A DNA stretch of 64,000 bases from Allomuricauda sp. (lineage in GTDB: Bacteria; Bacteroidota; Bacteroidia; Flavobacteriales; Flavobacteriaceae): the NCBI RefSeq assembly GCF_028280385.1, contig NZ_JANQLX010000009.1:186001-250000 (forward strand), given 5' to 3'. Under the pieces are notes generated by a model. The model was not told the DNA's origin and ran no database searches. It saw only the letters and a program-made list of their open reading frames with translations. This document shows positions 18,116 to 26,221 of this stretch, piece by piece (the first letter of the stretch is position 1; the number at the start of each line of letters is the position of its first letter). The position numbers and the translations under genes were made by a program.

Positions 18116-20302
18116 CTATTTGGTAAATAGTAATTCCCTGTATTTGGTAAAGGGCCAAAGTTCGTCCGCGATCAATTTTTCAAGTTTATCGGATTGTTCC
18201 CTGATCGTTTCAAAGAGGGGCTTTACATTATCACAATAGGCTTTTGCCTTCTTGTTTACGGTTGATAATCCGTTGGCTCGCCGTCTTGCAGCGGTCATTT
18301 CATCGGTTTGCTTTTTAATCTCGACCAAATGCTCCCCAATTTGTTCTAAAATGTTGAGCTGGCTTTCAGCAACCTTGTTGTACACCGCACCATACACCTC
18401 CTTGAGTCCCTTTACGTTTTCCAGCAAGGTATTTTGGTAATTTACCGCGGCGGGAATGATATGGTTGTACACCATCTCTCCCAAAATCCTACCTTCTATC
18501 TGAACTTGGAAAATATAGGTCTCCAGTTCTACTTCCTGATGGGCTTTCAGTTCCACTTCGCTCATTACCTCCATTTCCTTGAACAGTTCCAAACTGCTCT
18601 TGGAAGTGAGTACCTGAAGTGCATCTGGGGTATTTTTGTTATTGCTCAGTTTTCGTCTTCTGGCCTCTTCCTGCCATTCCACTCCATATCCGTCCCCATC
18701 AAACCTAATACGTTTGGAGGTTTTGATATACTCACGGAGCACGTTAAAGACGGCCTCGTCCTTTTTCAGGTTTTTCTTGTCGATCAGAACGTCCACCTCC
18801 TTTTTAAAATCCGTAAGCTGTTTGGCCACTATGGTATTGAGAATGGTCATGGGTTTGGCACAATTGGTCTTGGCGCCCACACCCCTCATTTCAAACTTGT
18901 TCCCGGTGAAGGCAAATGGTGAGGTACGGTTTCTATCGGTGTTATCCAGCAAAATTTCGGGTATTTTGCCAACTACATTGAGTTTTAATTCGGTTTTTTC
19001 CTGAGGTGATAGCTTTCCCTGCGACACGCCTTCCAGTTCATCCAACACATCGCTCAATTGCTTTCCTATAAAAATGGATAAAATGGCCGGTGGTGCCTCA
19101 TTCGCTCCCAAGCGATAATCATTGCTGGCGGTTGCAATGGACGACCGCAACAATTCTTCGTAGGCATCCACCGCCTTGATCGTGTTCACAAAAAAGGTCA
19201 GGAACTGAAGATTTTTCATGGGCGTTGAACCGGGACTCAATAGATTGACGCCGGTATCTGTAGCCAATGACCAGTTGTTGTGCTTGCCAGAACCATTTAC
19301 CCCAGCAAAGGGCTTTTCATGGAACAGCACTGTAAAGTCATGTCTATCGGCTATTTCCTCCATGACATCCATCAACAAAAGATTGTGGTCCACGGATAAA
19401 TTAGCCTCTTCAAACACCGGGGCCAGCTCAAATTGGTTGGGAGCTACCTCATTGTGCCGGGTCTTTACCGGAATGCCCAATTTGGTACACTGCTTTTCCA
19501 AATCACTCATAAAACTCAGTACCCGGGCCGGTATAACTCCAAAATAGTGGTCGTCCAGTTGCTGCCCCTTTGCAGCCGCATTCCCTACCAGGGTACGGCC
19601 GGTCATTACTAAATCCAATCTGGATTTGGCCAGGGCCTTATCAATTAAAAAGTACTCTTGCTCCCATCCCAAAGTGGCATATACCTTCCGTACATTTTTA
19701 TCAAAATACTGTGCTACGCCCGTTGCGGCCTCATCTATGGCGTGCAAGGCACGTAAAAGAGGTGCTTTGTTGTCCAATGCCTCTCCAGTGTAGGCCACAA
19801 AAATAGTGGGTATACATAGAGTGGTCTTATAGACGAAGGCAGGCGATGTGGGATCCCATGCGGTGTACCCCCTAGCTTCAAAAGTATTTCGGATACCCCC
19901 ACTGGGAAAACTGGAAGCATCCGGTTCTTGCTGCACCAATTGCGCGCCCCCAAACTTTTCCAAGGCCCTTCCATCCGGAAGAATATCAAAAAAGGCATCG
20001 TGTTTTTCCGCCGTGGAGCCTGTTAAAGGCTGAAACCAATGGGTATAGTGTGTTGCCCCCATGGAAAGGGCCCATGCCTTCATTCCTTCGGCCACCTGGT
20101 CCGCAATTTTACGATCTATCTTGGTCCCCTGAAAAATTGCCGATTTTACCTTGTCCAGAGCCTCTCGGGTCAAAAATTGAAGCATTTTGTCCTCATTGAA
20201 AACCTGCTGTGCAAAGAGTTCTGATCGCCTACCGGTTTCCTCAACCCTGGTGTGCTTTCTTTTTCCACTTTCCTCTAAGGCCTTAAATCTAGTATTTGAC
20301 AT
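18116..20302 (-). CDS. glnN: Glutamine synthetase type III
   Basis: 728 residues, the length of GSIII. Characteristic segments include GTKIDRKIADQVAEGMKAW, THYTHWFQPLTG, GWEQEYFLID and NGSGKHNNWS in the active site region. It makes glutamine from glutamate, ammonia and ATP as a dodecamer unlike GSI. It is divergent from a type II glutamine synthetase gene over a 212-bp control region. The ATG at 20302 begins the usual N-terminus. Confidence 0.96.
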   Translation of the reverse strand: MSNTRFKALEESGKRKHTRVEETGRRSELFAQQVFNEDKMLQFLTREALDKVKSAIFQGTKIDRKIADQVAEGMKAWALSMGATHYTHWFQPLTGSTAEKHDAFFDILPDGRALEKFGGAQLVQQEPDASSFPSGGIRNTFEARGYTAWDPTSPAFVYKTTLCIPTIFVAYTGEALDNKAPLLRALHAIDEAATGVAQYFDKNVRKVYATLGWEQEYFLIDKALAKSRLDLVMTGRTLVGNAAAKGQQLDDHYFGVIPARVLSFMSDLEKQCTKLGIPVKTRHNEVAPNQFELAPVFEEANLSVDHNLLLMDVMEEIADRHDFTVLFHEKPFAGVNGSGKHNNWSLATDTGVNLLSPGSTPMKNLQFLTFFVNTIKAVDAYEELLRSSIATASNDYRLGANEAPPAILSIFIGKQLSDVLDELEGVSQGKLSPQEKTELKLNVVGKIPEILLDNTDRNRTSPFAFTGNKFEMRGVGAKTNCAKPMTILNTIVAKQLTDFKKEVDVLIDKKNLKKDEAVFNVLREYIKTSKRIRFDGDGYGVEWQEEARRRKLSNNKNTPDALQVLTSKSSLELFKEMEVMSEVELKAHQEVELETYIFQVQIEGRILGEMVYNHIIPAAVNYQNTLLENVKGLKEVYGAVYNKVAESQLNILEQIGEHLVEIKKQTDEMTAARRRANGLSTVNKKAKAYCDNVKPLFETIREQSDKLEKLIADELWPFTKYRELLFTK

Positions 20303-20514
20303 GGATGAAACAATTTAGACCACAAATCTACAATTAACAATTTAATAATATATGCTTCAAAAATTACTTTTTTTGACGCATAACCCCTACAATTTTGGGG
20401 GTTCCATAAAACAGATCATAATATTTATGTTTTTAACCCCATAAAAGACATATTATCAATGGAAAAACATATTTTTGTTGCTTAAAAATTTGAGAACAAA
20501 ATAACGACCGTATT
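20303..20514. promoter_or_regulatory. Divergent control region of two glutamine synthetase genes
   Basis: This AT-rich 212-bp gap separates glnN (minus) and the GSII gene (plus). It contains an imperfect dyad of the form ACCCC-N9-GGGGGT near the centre (about 20384-20404), and a TATTTTTG box at 20470-20477 that fits the -7 element for the plus-strand gene, about 38 bp before its ATG. A -33 TTG at the expected distance is not present. No known nitrogen-regulator site can be identified by eye. Confidence 0.5.
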
Positions 20515-21525
20515 ATGAGCAAATCTAAATTAGAGTACATCTGGTTGGACGGTTATGTACCCACGGCCAACATGAGAAGTAAAACCAAGATCGAAGATGA
20601 TTTCAGTGGTAAATTGGAAGATTGTCCTATTTGGTCTTTCGATGGAAGTTCTACCCAGCAAGCTGAGGGAGGTTCTTCTGATTGTTTATTGAAGCCTGTG
20701 GCCATTTATCCGGATCCCGCTCGAAAGAACGGTTATTTGGTAATGGCGGAGGTATTGAATGCCGATGGAACAGCCCACGTCTCAAATTCAAGAGCCACCA
20801 TCGATGATGAAAACGATGATTTCTGGTTCGGTTTTGAGCAAGAGTATTTTATCATGGATACCGACACCCAATTGCCATTAGGTTTCCCTATTGGAGGTTA
20901 TCCTGGCCCACAAGGATTGTATTATTGTTCCGTTGGGGGCAAGAACACATGGGGTCGTGAATTGGTGGAAAGACATGCCGATCTATGTATCGAAGCCGGA
21001 CTGAACTTTGAAGGTATCAACCAGGAAGTGGCAGCCGGACAATGGGAATTCCAAATTTTTGCCAAAGGTGCCAAGTCTGCTGGTGATCAAATCTGGGTTG
21101 CCCGTTATCTTTTGGATAGATTGACCGAGGACTACGGTTACTATATTGAGTACCACCCAAAACCCATCAAAGGGGATTGGAATGGTTCCGGAATGCACGC
21201 CAACTTCTCAAATACCACTTTGAGAACTGCAGGAAACAAGGAAACCTATGAGAAAATCTGTGAAGCGTTCAGACCAGTTGCCCAAGAACATATTGCAGTA
21301 TATGGCGAATTCAACGACCAACGTTTGACCGGTCTTCATGAGACTGCCTCCATCAATGACTTCAGTTATGGGATTTCTGACAGGGGTGCTTCCATCAGAA
21401 TTCCGATCATTACTGTTGAAAAAGGATGGAAAGGATGGTTGGAAGACAGAAGACCAGCTTCCAATGCCGATCCGTATAAAGTTGCAGCAAGAATTATCAA
21501 GACTGTAAAGTCTGCAGATGTATAA
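20515..21525 (+). CDS. Glutamine synthetase type II
   Basis: 336 residues, the compact eukaryote-like GSII form. Motifs are WSFDGSSTQQAEG (beta-grasp to active-site link), FGFEQEYFI with metal ligands, NQEVAAGQWEFQ, NGSGMHANFSN (ATP), and FNDQRLTGLHETASINDF with RGASIRIP. GSII is an octa- or decamer not adenylylated in the GSI manner. It is the divergent partner of glnN and ends with a strong terminator. Two different glutamine synthetase types side by side suggest different nitrogen-status control. Confidence 0.95.
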   Translation: MSKSKLEYIWLDGYVPTANMRSKTKIEDDFSGKLEDCPIWSFDGSSTQQAEGGSSDCLLKPVAIYPDPARKNGYLVMAEVLNADGTAHVSNSRATIDDENDDFWFGFEQEYFIMDTDTQLPLGFPIGGYPGPQGLYYCSVGGKNTWGRELVERHADLCIEAGLNFEGINQEVAAGQWEFQIFAKGAKSAGDQIWVARYLLDRLTEDYGYYIEYHPKPIKGDWNGSGMHANFSNTTLRTAGNKETYEKICEAFRPVAQEHIAVYGEFNDQRLTGLHETASINDFSYGISDRGASIRIPIITVEKGWKGWLEDRRPASNADPYKVAARIIKTVKSADV

Positions 21526-21554
21526 ACCCGATGAATTAATTGTTGAAATAATTG

Positions 21555-21583
21555 AAAAGCCGCCCTTCGGGGCGGTTTTTTTT
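21555..21583. terminator. Bidirectional terminator
   Basis: The hairpin CCGCCC-TTCG-GGGCGG (21560-21575) has a stable tetraloop, an A run before and a T run after. It ends the GSII transcript, and its complement can end the convergent antiporter transcript whose stop codon is at 21582. Confidence 0.9.
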
Positions 21584-22520
21584 AGCTAACGGTCAGGAAT
21601 ACAAAAAGTATATAGCCGGCAAGAAGAATCAGACCGTCCCGCCAACCCAAGCGCAAACCCTTGGGGAAGAACACCAATGGCAAGATCAGGAAGGATATCC
21701 CCAGCATCCAAAAAATATCGTTGGAGAGCAATCCTTGATCCACCACCGTTATAGGTGTTATTATGGAAGTGATGCCCAGTACGGCCAACAGGTTAAAAAT
21801 GTTGGAACCAATCAAATTCCCCAACGAAATTGCTTTTTCTTTCTTTAAGACCGCAATTACCGAAGCCGCCAGTTCGGGGATGCTGGTCCCCACAGAAACA
21901 ACTGTCACCCCAATAATTCGGTCACTTACACCAAGGGCAGAGGCCATTCCCACAGCGCCATCAATCAATAATTCAGAACCTCCCCAAAGTGCGGTTCCGC
22001 CAATTCCCAAAAAAAGGACGGTCTTGTACAGCGGGAGCAACTCGTCATCATCAGGCATCTCATCTACAACAGCCGTTTTCTGAAAACGCAACAAGTAAAC
22101 CAAAAAGAGAAATAGGAACACCACCATTATAATCCCCTCATATTGCTCCAGGATTCCATCAAAATAAATGAAACCCACAAACAACAGGGAAGCCACCATC
22201 ATTACCGGCCAATCCGTGGTATAGAAGCTTTTACGCACATCTATGGGACCCAGCAATATGGTTATGGCCAGTACAAGTCCAAGATTGGCAATATTGGAAC
22301 CCACCACATTTCCGAAGGACAAATCGGGAAACCCATCCATTGCGGCTTTGATACTCACTATGAGTTCCGGGGCGGAAGTGGCAAAGGAAACCACTGTCAT
22401 CCCAATTACAATTTTTGGGATGGACAGCCTCAGGGACAGGGCCACCGCCGACTTCAACAACCAATTCCCTCCCACGATCAGAAGCACAAGGCCTAAAATG
22501 ATAAATAGTAGATTTCCCAA
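21582..22520 (-). CDS. CaCA-family calcium/sodium antiporter
   Basis: 312 residues with about ten membrane helices. The two internal repeats each carry the alpha motif: GNVVGSNIANLGLVLA in the first half and GNLIGSNIFNLLAVLG in the second, separated by a loop with acidic DEMPDDDELL. This is the YrbG-like bacterial group, exchanging Ca2+ for Na+ or H+. The start appears to be a TTG (22520), where the first helix begins at once (GNLLFIILGLVLLIVGG). It is divergent from the BlaI-controlled operon. Confidence 0.92.
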   Translation of the reverse strand: MGNLLFIILGLVLLIVGGNWLLKSAVALSLRLSIPKIVIGMTVVSFATSAPELIVSIKAAMDGFPDLSFGNVVGSNIANLGLVLAITILLGPIDVRKSFYTTDWPVMMVASLLFVGFIYFDGILEQYEGIIMVVFLFLFLVYLLRFQKTAVVDEMPDDDELLPLYKTVLFLGIGGTALWGGSELLIDGAVGMASALGVSDRIIGVTVVSVGTSIPELAASVIAVLKKEKAISLGNLIGSNIFNLLAVLGITSIITPITVVDQGLLSNDIFWMLGISFLILPLVFFPKGLRLGWRDGLILLAGYILFVFLTVS

Positions 22521-22597
22521 GAGCCAAATTTTGGCGTAAATATAGAAGAAGATTTGATCTTATTTGGGATTACTCCACAAACAAAAAAACTAAATAA

Positions 22598-22613
22598 ATA
22601 GTTAAATAACTAT
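22598..22613. promoter_or_regulatory. Probable BlaI-type operator 1
   Basis: Inverted repeat ATAGTTA-AA-TAACTAT, perfect over 7 bp per arm with a 2-bp spacer. It is 20 bp centre to centre from a second, similar dyad, and both lie directly upstream of the promoter of an operon encoding a BlaI-family repressor, whose known sites are short dyads. Confidence 0.65.
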
Positions 22614-22618
22614 AAATA

Positions 22619-22632
22619 TAGTTGTATAACTA
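22619..22632. promoter_or_regulatory. Probable BlaI-type operator 2
   Basis: Dyad TAGTTGTATAACTA, symmetrical at 12 of 14 positions and sharing the arms TAGTT/AACTA with operator 1. It covers the -33 TTG of the operon promoter, so occupancy would block RNA polymerase. Confidence 0.65.
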
Positions 22633-22652
22633 AAAATATAATAATAAGTTTG
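22622..22652 (+). promoter_or_regulatory. Promoter of the serine hydrolase-BlaI-BlaR operon
   Basis: TTG (22622-22624), 20 bp spacer, TAAGTTTG (22645-22652) matches the Bacteroidota consensus TTG-N(17-23)-TAnnTTTG. Transcription should begin around 22659, some 10 nt before the ATG, giving an almost leaderless message. Confidence 0.75.
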
Positions 22653-22669
22653 GTGCAAATCTTTATTCC

Positions 22670-23740
22670 ATGCGCTTGCTAGTTATCACAATTTGTGTTT
22701 TGGGCATTAACCTAGGACTTTGCCAATCGAAAAAGCCCAAGGCGGAGACCATTGGCAAATTAAACGCCTTCATGTCCAAGCTTGAAAGCAGCGGTTTTTC
22801 AGGTACCATCCTCATTGCCCATAAAGACAGTATAGTTCACGTCAAGGGCTACGGCTATAGGGATCTAAAGAACAATCTTCCCAACACCGTACATACCGTA
22901 TTTGGAACTGGGTCCTTAACCAAACAATTCACGGCCGCTGCCATTTTAAAACTGGAAATGCAAGGGAAGCTTTCCGTAAACGATAAGCTTTCAAAGTATT
23001 TCAACCATGTGCCGGCAAACCTCTCCGAAGTACAAATCCATCATTTGCTCACCCATTCGGCAGGCTTACTCGGTGCCATTGGGAGCGATTACGACCCCAT
23101 TGGTGAAAGTGATTATATAGAACAGGCTTTTAAAACGGCCAATAACATCCAACCTGGTTCGGTCTATGAGTATTCCAATGTGGGATATGCCCTATTGTCC
23201 ATCATTATCGAAAGGGTTTCCGGGCAAACCTATGAAACCTATTTAAAGGAGCACCTATTTGATCCCGCAGGAATGAAAAATACAGGATACAAATTACCCA
23301 ATTGGGACCCAAATTCCATTGCCAAGGGATATACCAAAAAGAAGGAATGGGGCAGGCCCAATGAAAAACCTTGGGATTCTGACGCACCTTATTTACATTT
23401 AAGGGGGAACGGGGGGATTCTCTCTACAGCAACAGATCTATTCACTTGGCATTTGGCCTTACTTGGTGATGGCATTTTGTCTGAAGGGGCCAAGCGTAAG
23501 TACTATGGAAAACATGTGGCTGAAGTTCCGGGGGAGCCCGCTTATTACGGCTATGGATGGGTCATTATTCCCACCGGAGGCGGCACCGAACTGGTTACCC
23601 ACAATGGGGGCAATGGCATTTTCTTTGCCGATTTTTGGCGCTTGTTTGATGAGGAATTGACCATCATCCTCTTGTGCAACAAAGCGGGCAACAAGACAGA
23701 GGACCTGGCCATGAAGATTGCCAGAATATTATTGAACTAA
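22670..23740 (+). CDS. Serine beta-lactamase-like hydrolase
   Basis: 356 residues of the class C beta-lactamase/penicillin-binding fold. A signal peptide (cleavage after NLGLCQ) is followed by the active-site SLTK (in GTGSLTKQF, S-x-x-K), YSN (YEYSNVGYA) and HNG in THNGGNGIF as the third motif. The family includes peptidases, esterases and true beta-lactamases, so the substrate cannot be read from sequence. It is the first gene of an operon with blaI- and blaR1-like genes, which suggests induction by cell-wall stress or beta-lactams. Confidence 0.9.
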   Translation: MRLLVITICVLGINLGLCQSKKPKAETIGKLNAFMSKLESSGFSGTILIAHKDSIVHVKGYGYRDLKNNLPNTVHTVFGTGSLTKQFTAAAILKLEMQGKLSVNDKLSKYFNHVPANLSEVQIHHLLTHSAGLLGAIGSDYDPIGESDYIEQAFKTANNIQPGSVYEYSNVGYALLSIIIERVSGQTYETYLKEHLFDPAGMKNTGYKLPNWDPNSIAKGYTKKKEWGRPNEKPWDSDAPYLHLRGNGGILSTATDLFTWHLALLGDGILSEGAKRKYYGKHVAEVPGEPAYYGYGWVIIPTGGGTELVTHNGGNGIFFADFWRLFDEELTIILLCNKAGNKTEDLAMKIARILLN

Positions 23741-23758
23741 TCTATTGGATTGAAAATC

Positions 23759-24118
23759 ATGCAAAAATTAACGAACAAGGAAGAGGAGGTGATGAAAATC
23801 CTCTGGAAACTAAAAAAGGCCTTTGTAAAAGAAGTACTTAGGGAAATGAAGGGCACCAAACCCCATTATAATACCCTATCCACCATCATCAGGAATCTCC
23901 AGGAGAAAAAATATGTGGGGCACGAGGCATTTGGTAACACCCATAGGTACTTTCCCTTGATAACCATGGAGGCCTACCGAAAAAAATATATCAACTCCAC
24001 CATAGCGGACTACTATGACAATTCCTATAAGAGTCTGGTATCATTCTTTGCCAAGGAGGAAAAAATCTCTGTGGAAGAATTGAAGGAGATCATTGAACTT
24101 ATTGAAAAGAAGAAATAA
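23759..24118 (+). CDS. BlaI/MecI/CopY-family repressor
   Basis: 119 residues from the ATG at 23759; a TTG three codons upstream is an alternative. The winged helix N-terminus (LTNKEEEVMKILWKLKKAFVKEV) and the recognition helix segment (HYNTLSTIIRNLQEKKYV) are typical of BlaI. The C-terminal helix is for dimerisation. The family is released from DNA when cleaved after BlaR1 signalling. The stop overlaps the next start in TAATG. Two dyads before the first gene of the operon are its probable operators. Confidence 0.93.
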   Translation: MQKLTNKEEEVMKILWKLKKAFVKEVLREMKGTKPHYNTLSTIIRNLQEKKYVGHEAFGNTHRYFPLITMEAYRKKYINSTIADYYDNSYKSLVSFFAKEEKISVEELKEIIELIEKKK

Positions 24119-25767
24119 TGGAAACCTACTTTATACATCTTTTAAAATCGTGTGGGGTTTTGCTCCTTTTTATGGGTTGCTATCTAATGTTTCTAAAAAG
24201 AGAGACTTTCTTCAATGGCAACAGGTGGTTTCTCTTGGCTGGGGTGATCTTCTCCATTGTGGCCCCATACATCACATTTACCCATACGGTGTACAGGGAT
24301 GCAGCGTTGAACCTGGATCTTCTGCAATATACAACCCATAACGCAGATGCCATGGCTTTGCAAACACCTTCCATAAATTGGCTCTTACTTATCGCTATCC
24401 TCTACATCATTGGGGTTGTTTTTTTCAGCGGAAGGCTATTGGCCCAGTTTCTCAGCATAAAAAAGTTGATTCGAACAGGAAAATTGGTGGAGGACCATCC
24501 CTACTATCATGTACGTACGCCGCATCAAATTTCGCCCTTCTCCTTTTTTAGGTACATTTTTTATCATAAAGGGACATTTGACCAGAAAGAATTGCAATCC
24601 GTTATCACCCATGAAAAGGTACATGCAAGACAATACCATTCCGTGGACATATTGATCATGGAACTAATACTAATTGCATGTTGGTTCAATCCTTTTGTAT
24701 GGTGGTACCGAAACTGCGTAAAACAGAATCTGGAGTTTTTGGCCGATGCTGAAAGTTGTGCGGAAGGTGAGGGGAAAAAATTCTATCAATATCTGATGCT
24801 AAAGCAGGTCCTTGGGCCACACCGAATAGCCTTGGCAAATCCATTTTACAATTCAATGATCAAAAAACGAATAGTCATGTTAAATCAAAATCATTCCAAC
24901 AAAAACAGAATGCTCAAAATGTTATTGATTTTACCAGCGGTTACGGTATTTCTGGTAGGCTTCAATACCAATACGGTATATACTGATGAAAATCCCGAGG
25001 TGCAAACAAGCCCATTTCAAAGTGAAGACCGTAGTGTGCAGATCATCATCAATAAGGACACTTCCGATGAAGAGCTGAAAAGAATCAAAAAAGATATGGC
25101 AAAAAAGGGCATAGACTTTTCCTATACGGTTGTTCACAATGCCAAGGGTGAAATTATAGATATTGCCATTCAGATCAGCGGGGAAGGTGCAGATGGAGAG
25201 AACTTTAGCGGTAATTACAACTCCAGCTCAGCATCTCCCATTAAACCCATAATGATCAATTATGACAGTACATCCAACATGGTATCTTTTGGAAGTGCCT
25301 CTTACCAAAGCATTAGTGTCCACCCATCCGCTGATCATGACAACGACATCAAGATCAATGTGGTACACGATGTCCAAGAAGGGTCTGAAGTGCATGAGGA
25401 AATCAATCATGATGTTGATGTTTCCCAGGACAACGATGTACATTATTCTGGCAATGGCGAAAATTCTATTGACGTCCGCAATGCAACAAAAACCCAAAAG
25501 GAGGGTATAAAAATCAGAAAACAAGATCAGCATGACCTTTTGGAAATTGATGGACATCCTGGCAACGTCCTTTTGGACCATGACGGTGAGGGCGAACCCT
25601 TGTATTATATTGATGGCAAAAAAGCCTCCAAAGAAGAGGTAGAACAATTATCCACGGATCAAATTGAAACCATTGAAGTATCGAAAGGGGAAGGCGCCAT
25701 CAAAAAATATGGCAAAAAAGCAAAATATGGGGTAGTTGAAGTTACTACAAAAGAGTTTAAACCTTAA
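24118..25767 (+). CDS. BlaR1/MecR1-like M56 membrane metallopeptidase with plug-like C-terminus
   Basis: 549 residues. N-terminal membrane helices (about 5-25, 35-53, 85-105) and the zinc site HEKVH in VITHEKVHARQYHS (near residue 165) are followed by another helix (LIACWFNPFVWWY) and one near 265-285. The rest is periplasmic: an Asp/His/Ser-rich linker and a C-terminal domain PLYYIDGKKASKEE ... GVVEVTTKEF that resembles the TonB-receptor plug seen in many Bacteroidota M56 proteins. The penicillin-binding sensor domain of classic BlaR1 is absent, so the signal may differ from beta-lactams. Confidence 0.88.
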   Translation: METYFIHLLKSCGVLLLFMGCYLMFLKRETFFNGNRWFLLAGVIFSIVAPYITFTHTVYRDAALNLDLLQYTTHNADAMALQTPSINWLLLIAILYIIGVVFFSGRLLAQFLSIKKLIRTGKLVEDHPYYHVRTPHQISPFSFFRYIFYHKGTFDQKELQSVITHEKVHARQYHSVDILIMELILIACWFNPFVWWYRNCVKQNLEFLADAESCAEGEGKKFYQYLMLKQVLGPHRIALANPFYNSMIKKRIVMLNQNHSNKNRMLKMLLILPAVTVFLVGFNTNTVYTDENPEVQTSPFQSEDRSVQIIINKDTSDEELKRIKKDMAKKGIDFSYTVVHNAKGEIIDIAIQISGEGADGENFSGNYNSSSASPIKPIMINYDSTSNMVSFGSASYQSISVHPSADHDNDIKINVVHDVQEGSEVHEEINHDVDVSQDNDVHYSGNGENSIDVRNATKTQKEGIKIRKQDQHDLLEIDGHPGNVLLDHDGEGEPLYYIDGKKASKEEVEQLSTDQIETIEVSKGEGAIKKYGKKAKYGVVEVTTKEFKP

Positions 25768-26136
25768 TATTAATAGTTGATTTTAAGTTTCAAAACCGGT
25801 CAGTTTTTTGATCGGTTTTTTTGTTGGTCGCAAATGAAAATGTCCAAAACAGCCATTTTTTGGCAAAAATCTCCCTAGGGTTTTAAAAAGTATTTAAAAA
25901 CCCCTCTACAAATACTACTATCCGTAATGTTTATACGATTTTGATATTGCATTTTAAAACTTAATCGTAGACACTGACATGAAATTTATATGCTATCTCA
26001 TTTTTTTGACTACAAACTTGTATTCAATTGTATAGATTTTGCCCCAAAAATTTGGAAACATGATTTCCGTCATTTTATCTTAAAAAAAGTAACCGGTTAA
26101 CTACACCATTTTCAACCCATTAAATCAATCATCACA
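25768..26136. other. Gene-free leader region before the SPFH gene
   Basis: After the terminator of the BlaR-like gene the stretch is AT-rich and shows no coding region. It holds an inverted repeat of GGGTTTTAAA / TTTAAAAACCC type (about 25877-25902), which could be a second terminator-like or attenuator hairpin. A TATAGATTTTG sequence near 26031 is one base off the -7 consensus and may be the SPFH promoter. Confidence 0.4.
25792..25822 (+). terminator. Rho-independent terminator after the BlaR-like gene
   Basis: Hairpin AAAACCGGTCA / TGATCGGTTTT with a T-rich loop, followed by a T run. It closes the serine hydrolase operon. Confidence 0.8.
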
Positions 26137-26202
26137 ATGATCACAATTGTTAAGTTTTTGGTGATGCTGGTCGTTCAGCTCATCACAGAAATTTTTGTCT
26201 AA
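26137..26202 (+). CDS. Possible 21-residue hydrophobic leader peptide
   Basis: An ATG-started ORF of 21 codons lies 19 bp before the SPFH gene. The peptide (MITIVKFLVMLVVQLITEIFV) is almost wholly hydrophobic with one Lys and one Glu, the composition of a single membrane-spanning micropeptide. It may be a leader peptide or small partner of the SPFH protein. Nothing but position, start codon and composition supports it. Confidence 0.35.
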   Translation: MITIVKFLVMLVVQLITEIFV

Positions 26203-26221
26203 CCTTTTAAAACCAATCACT

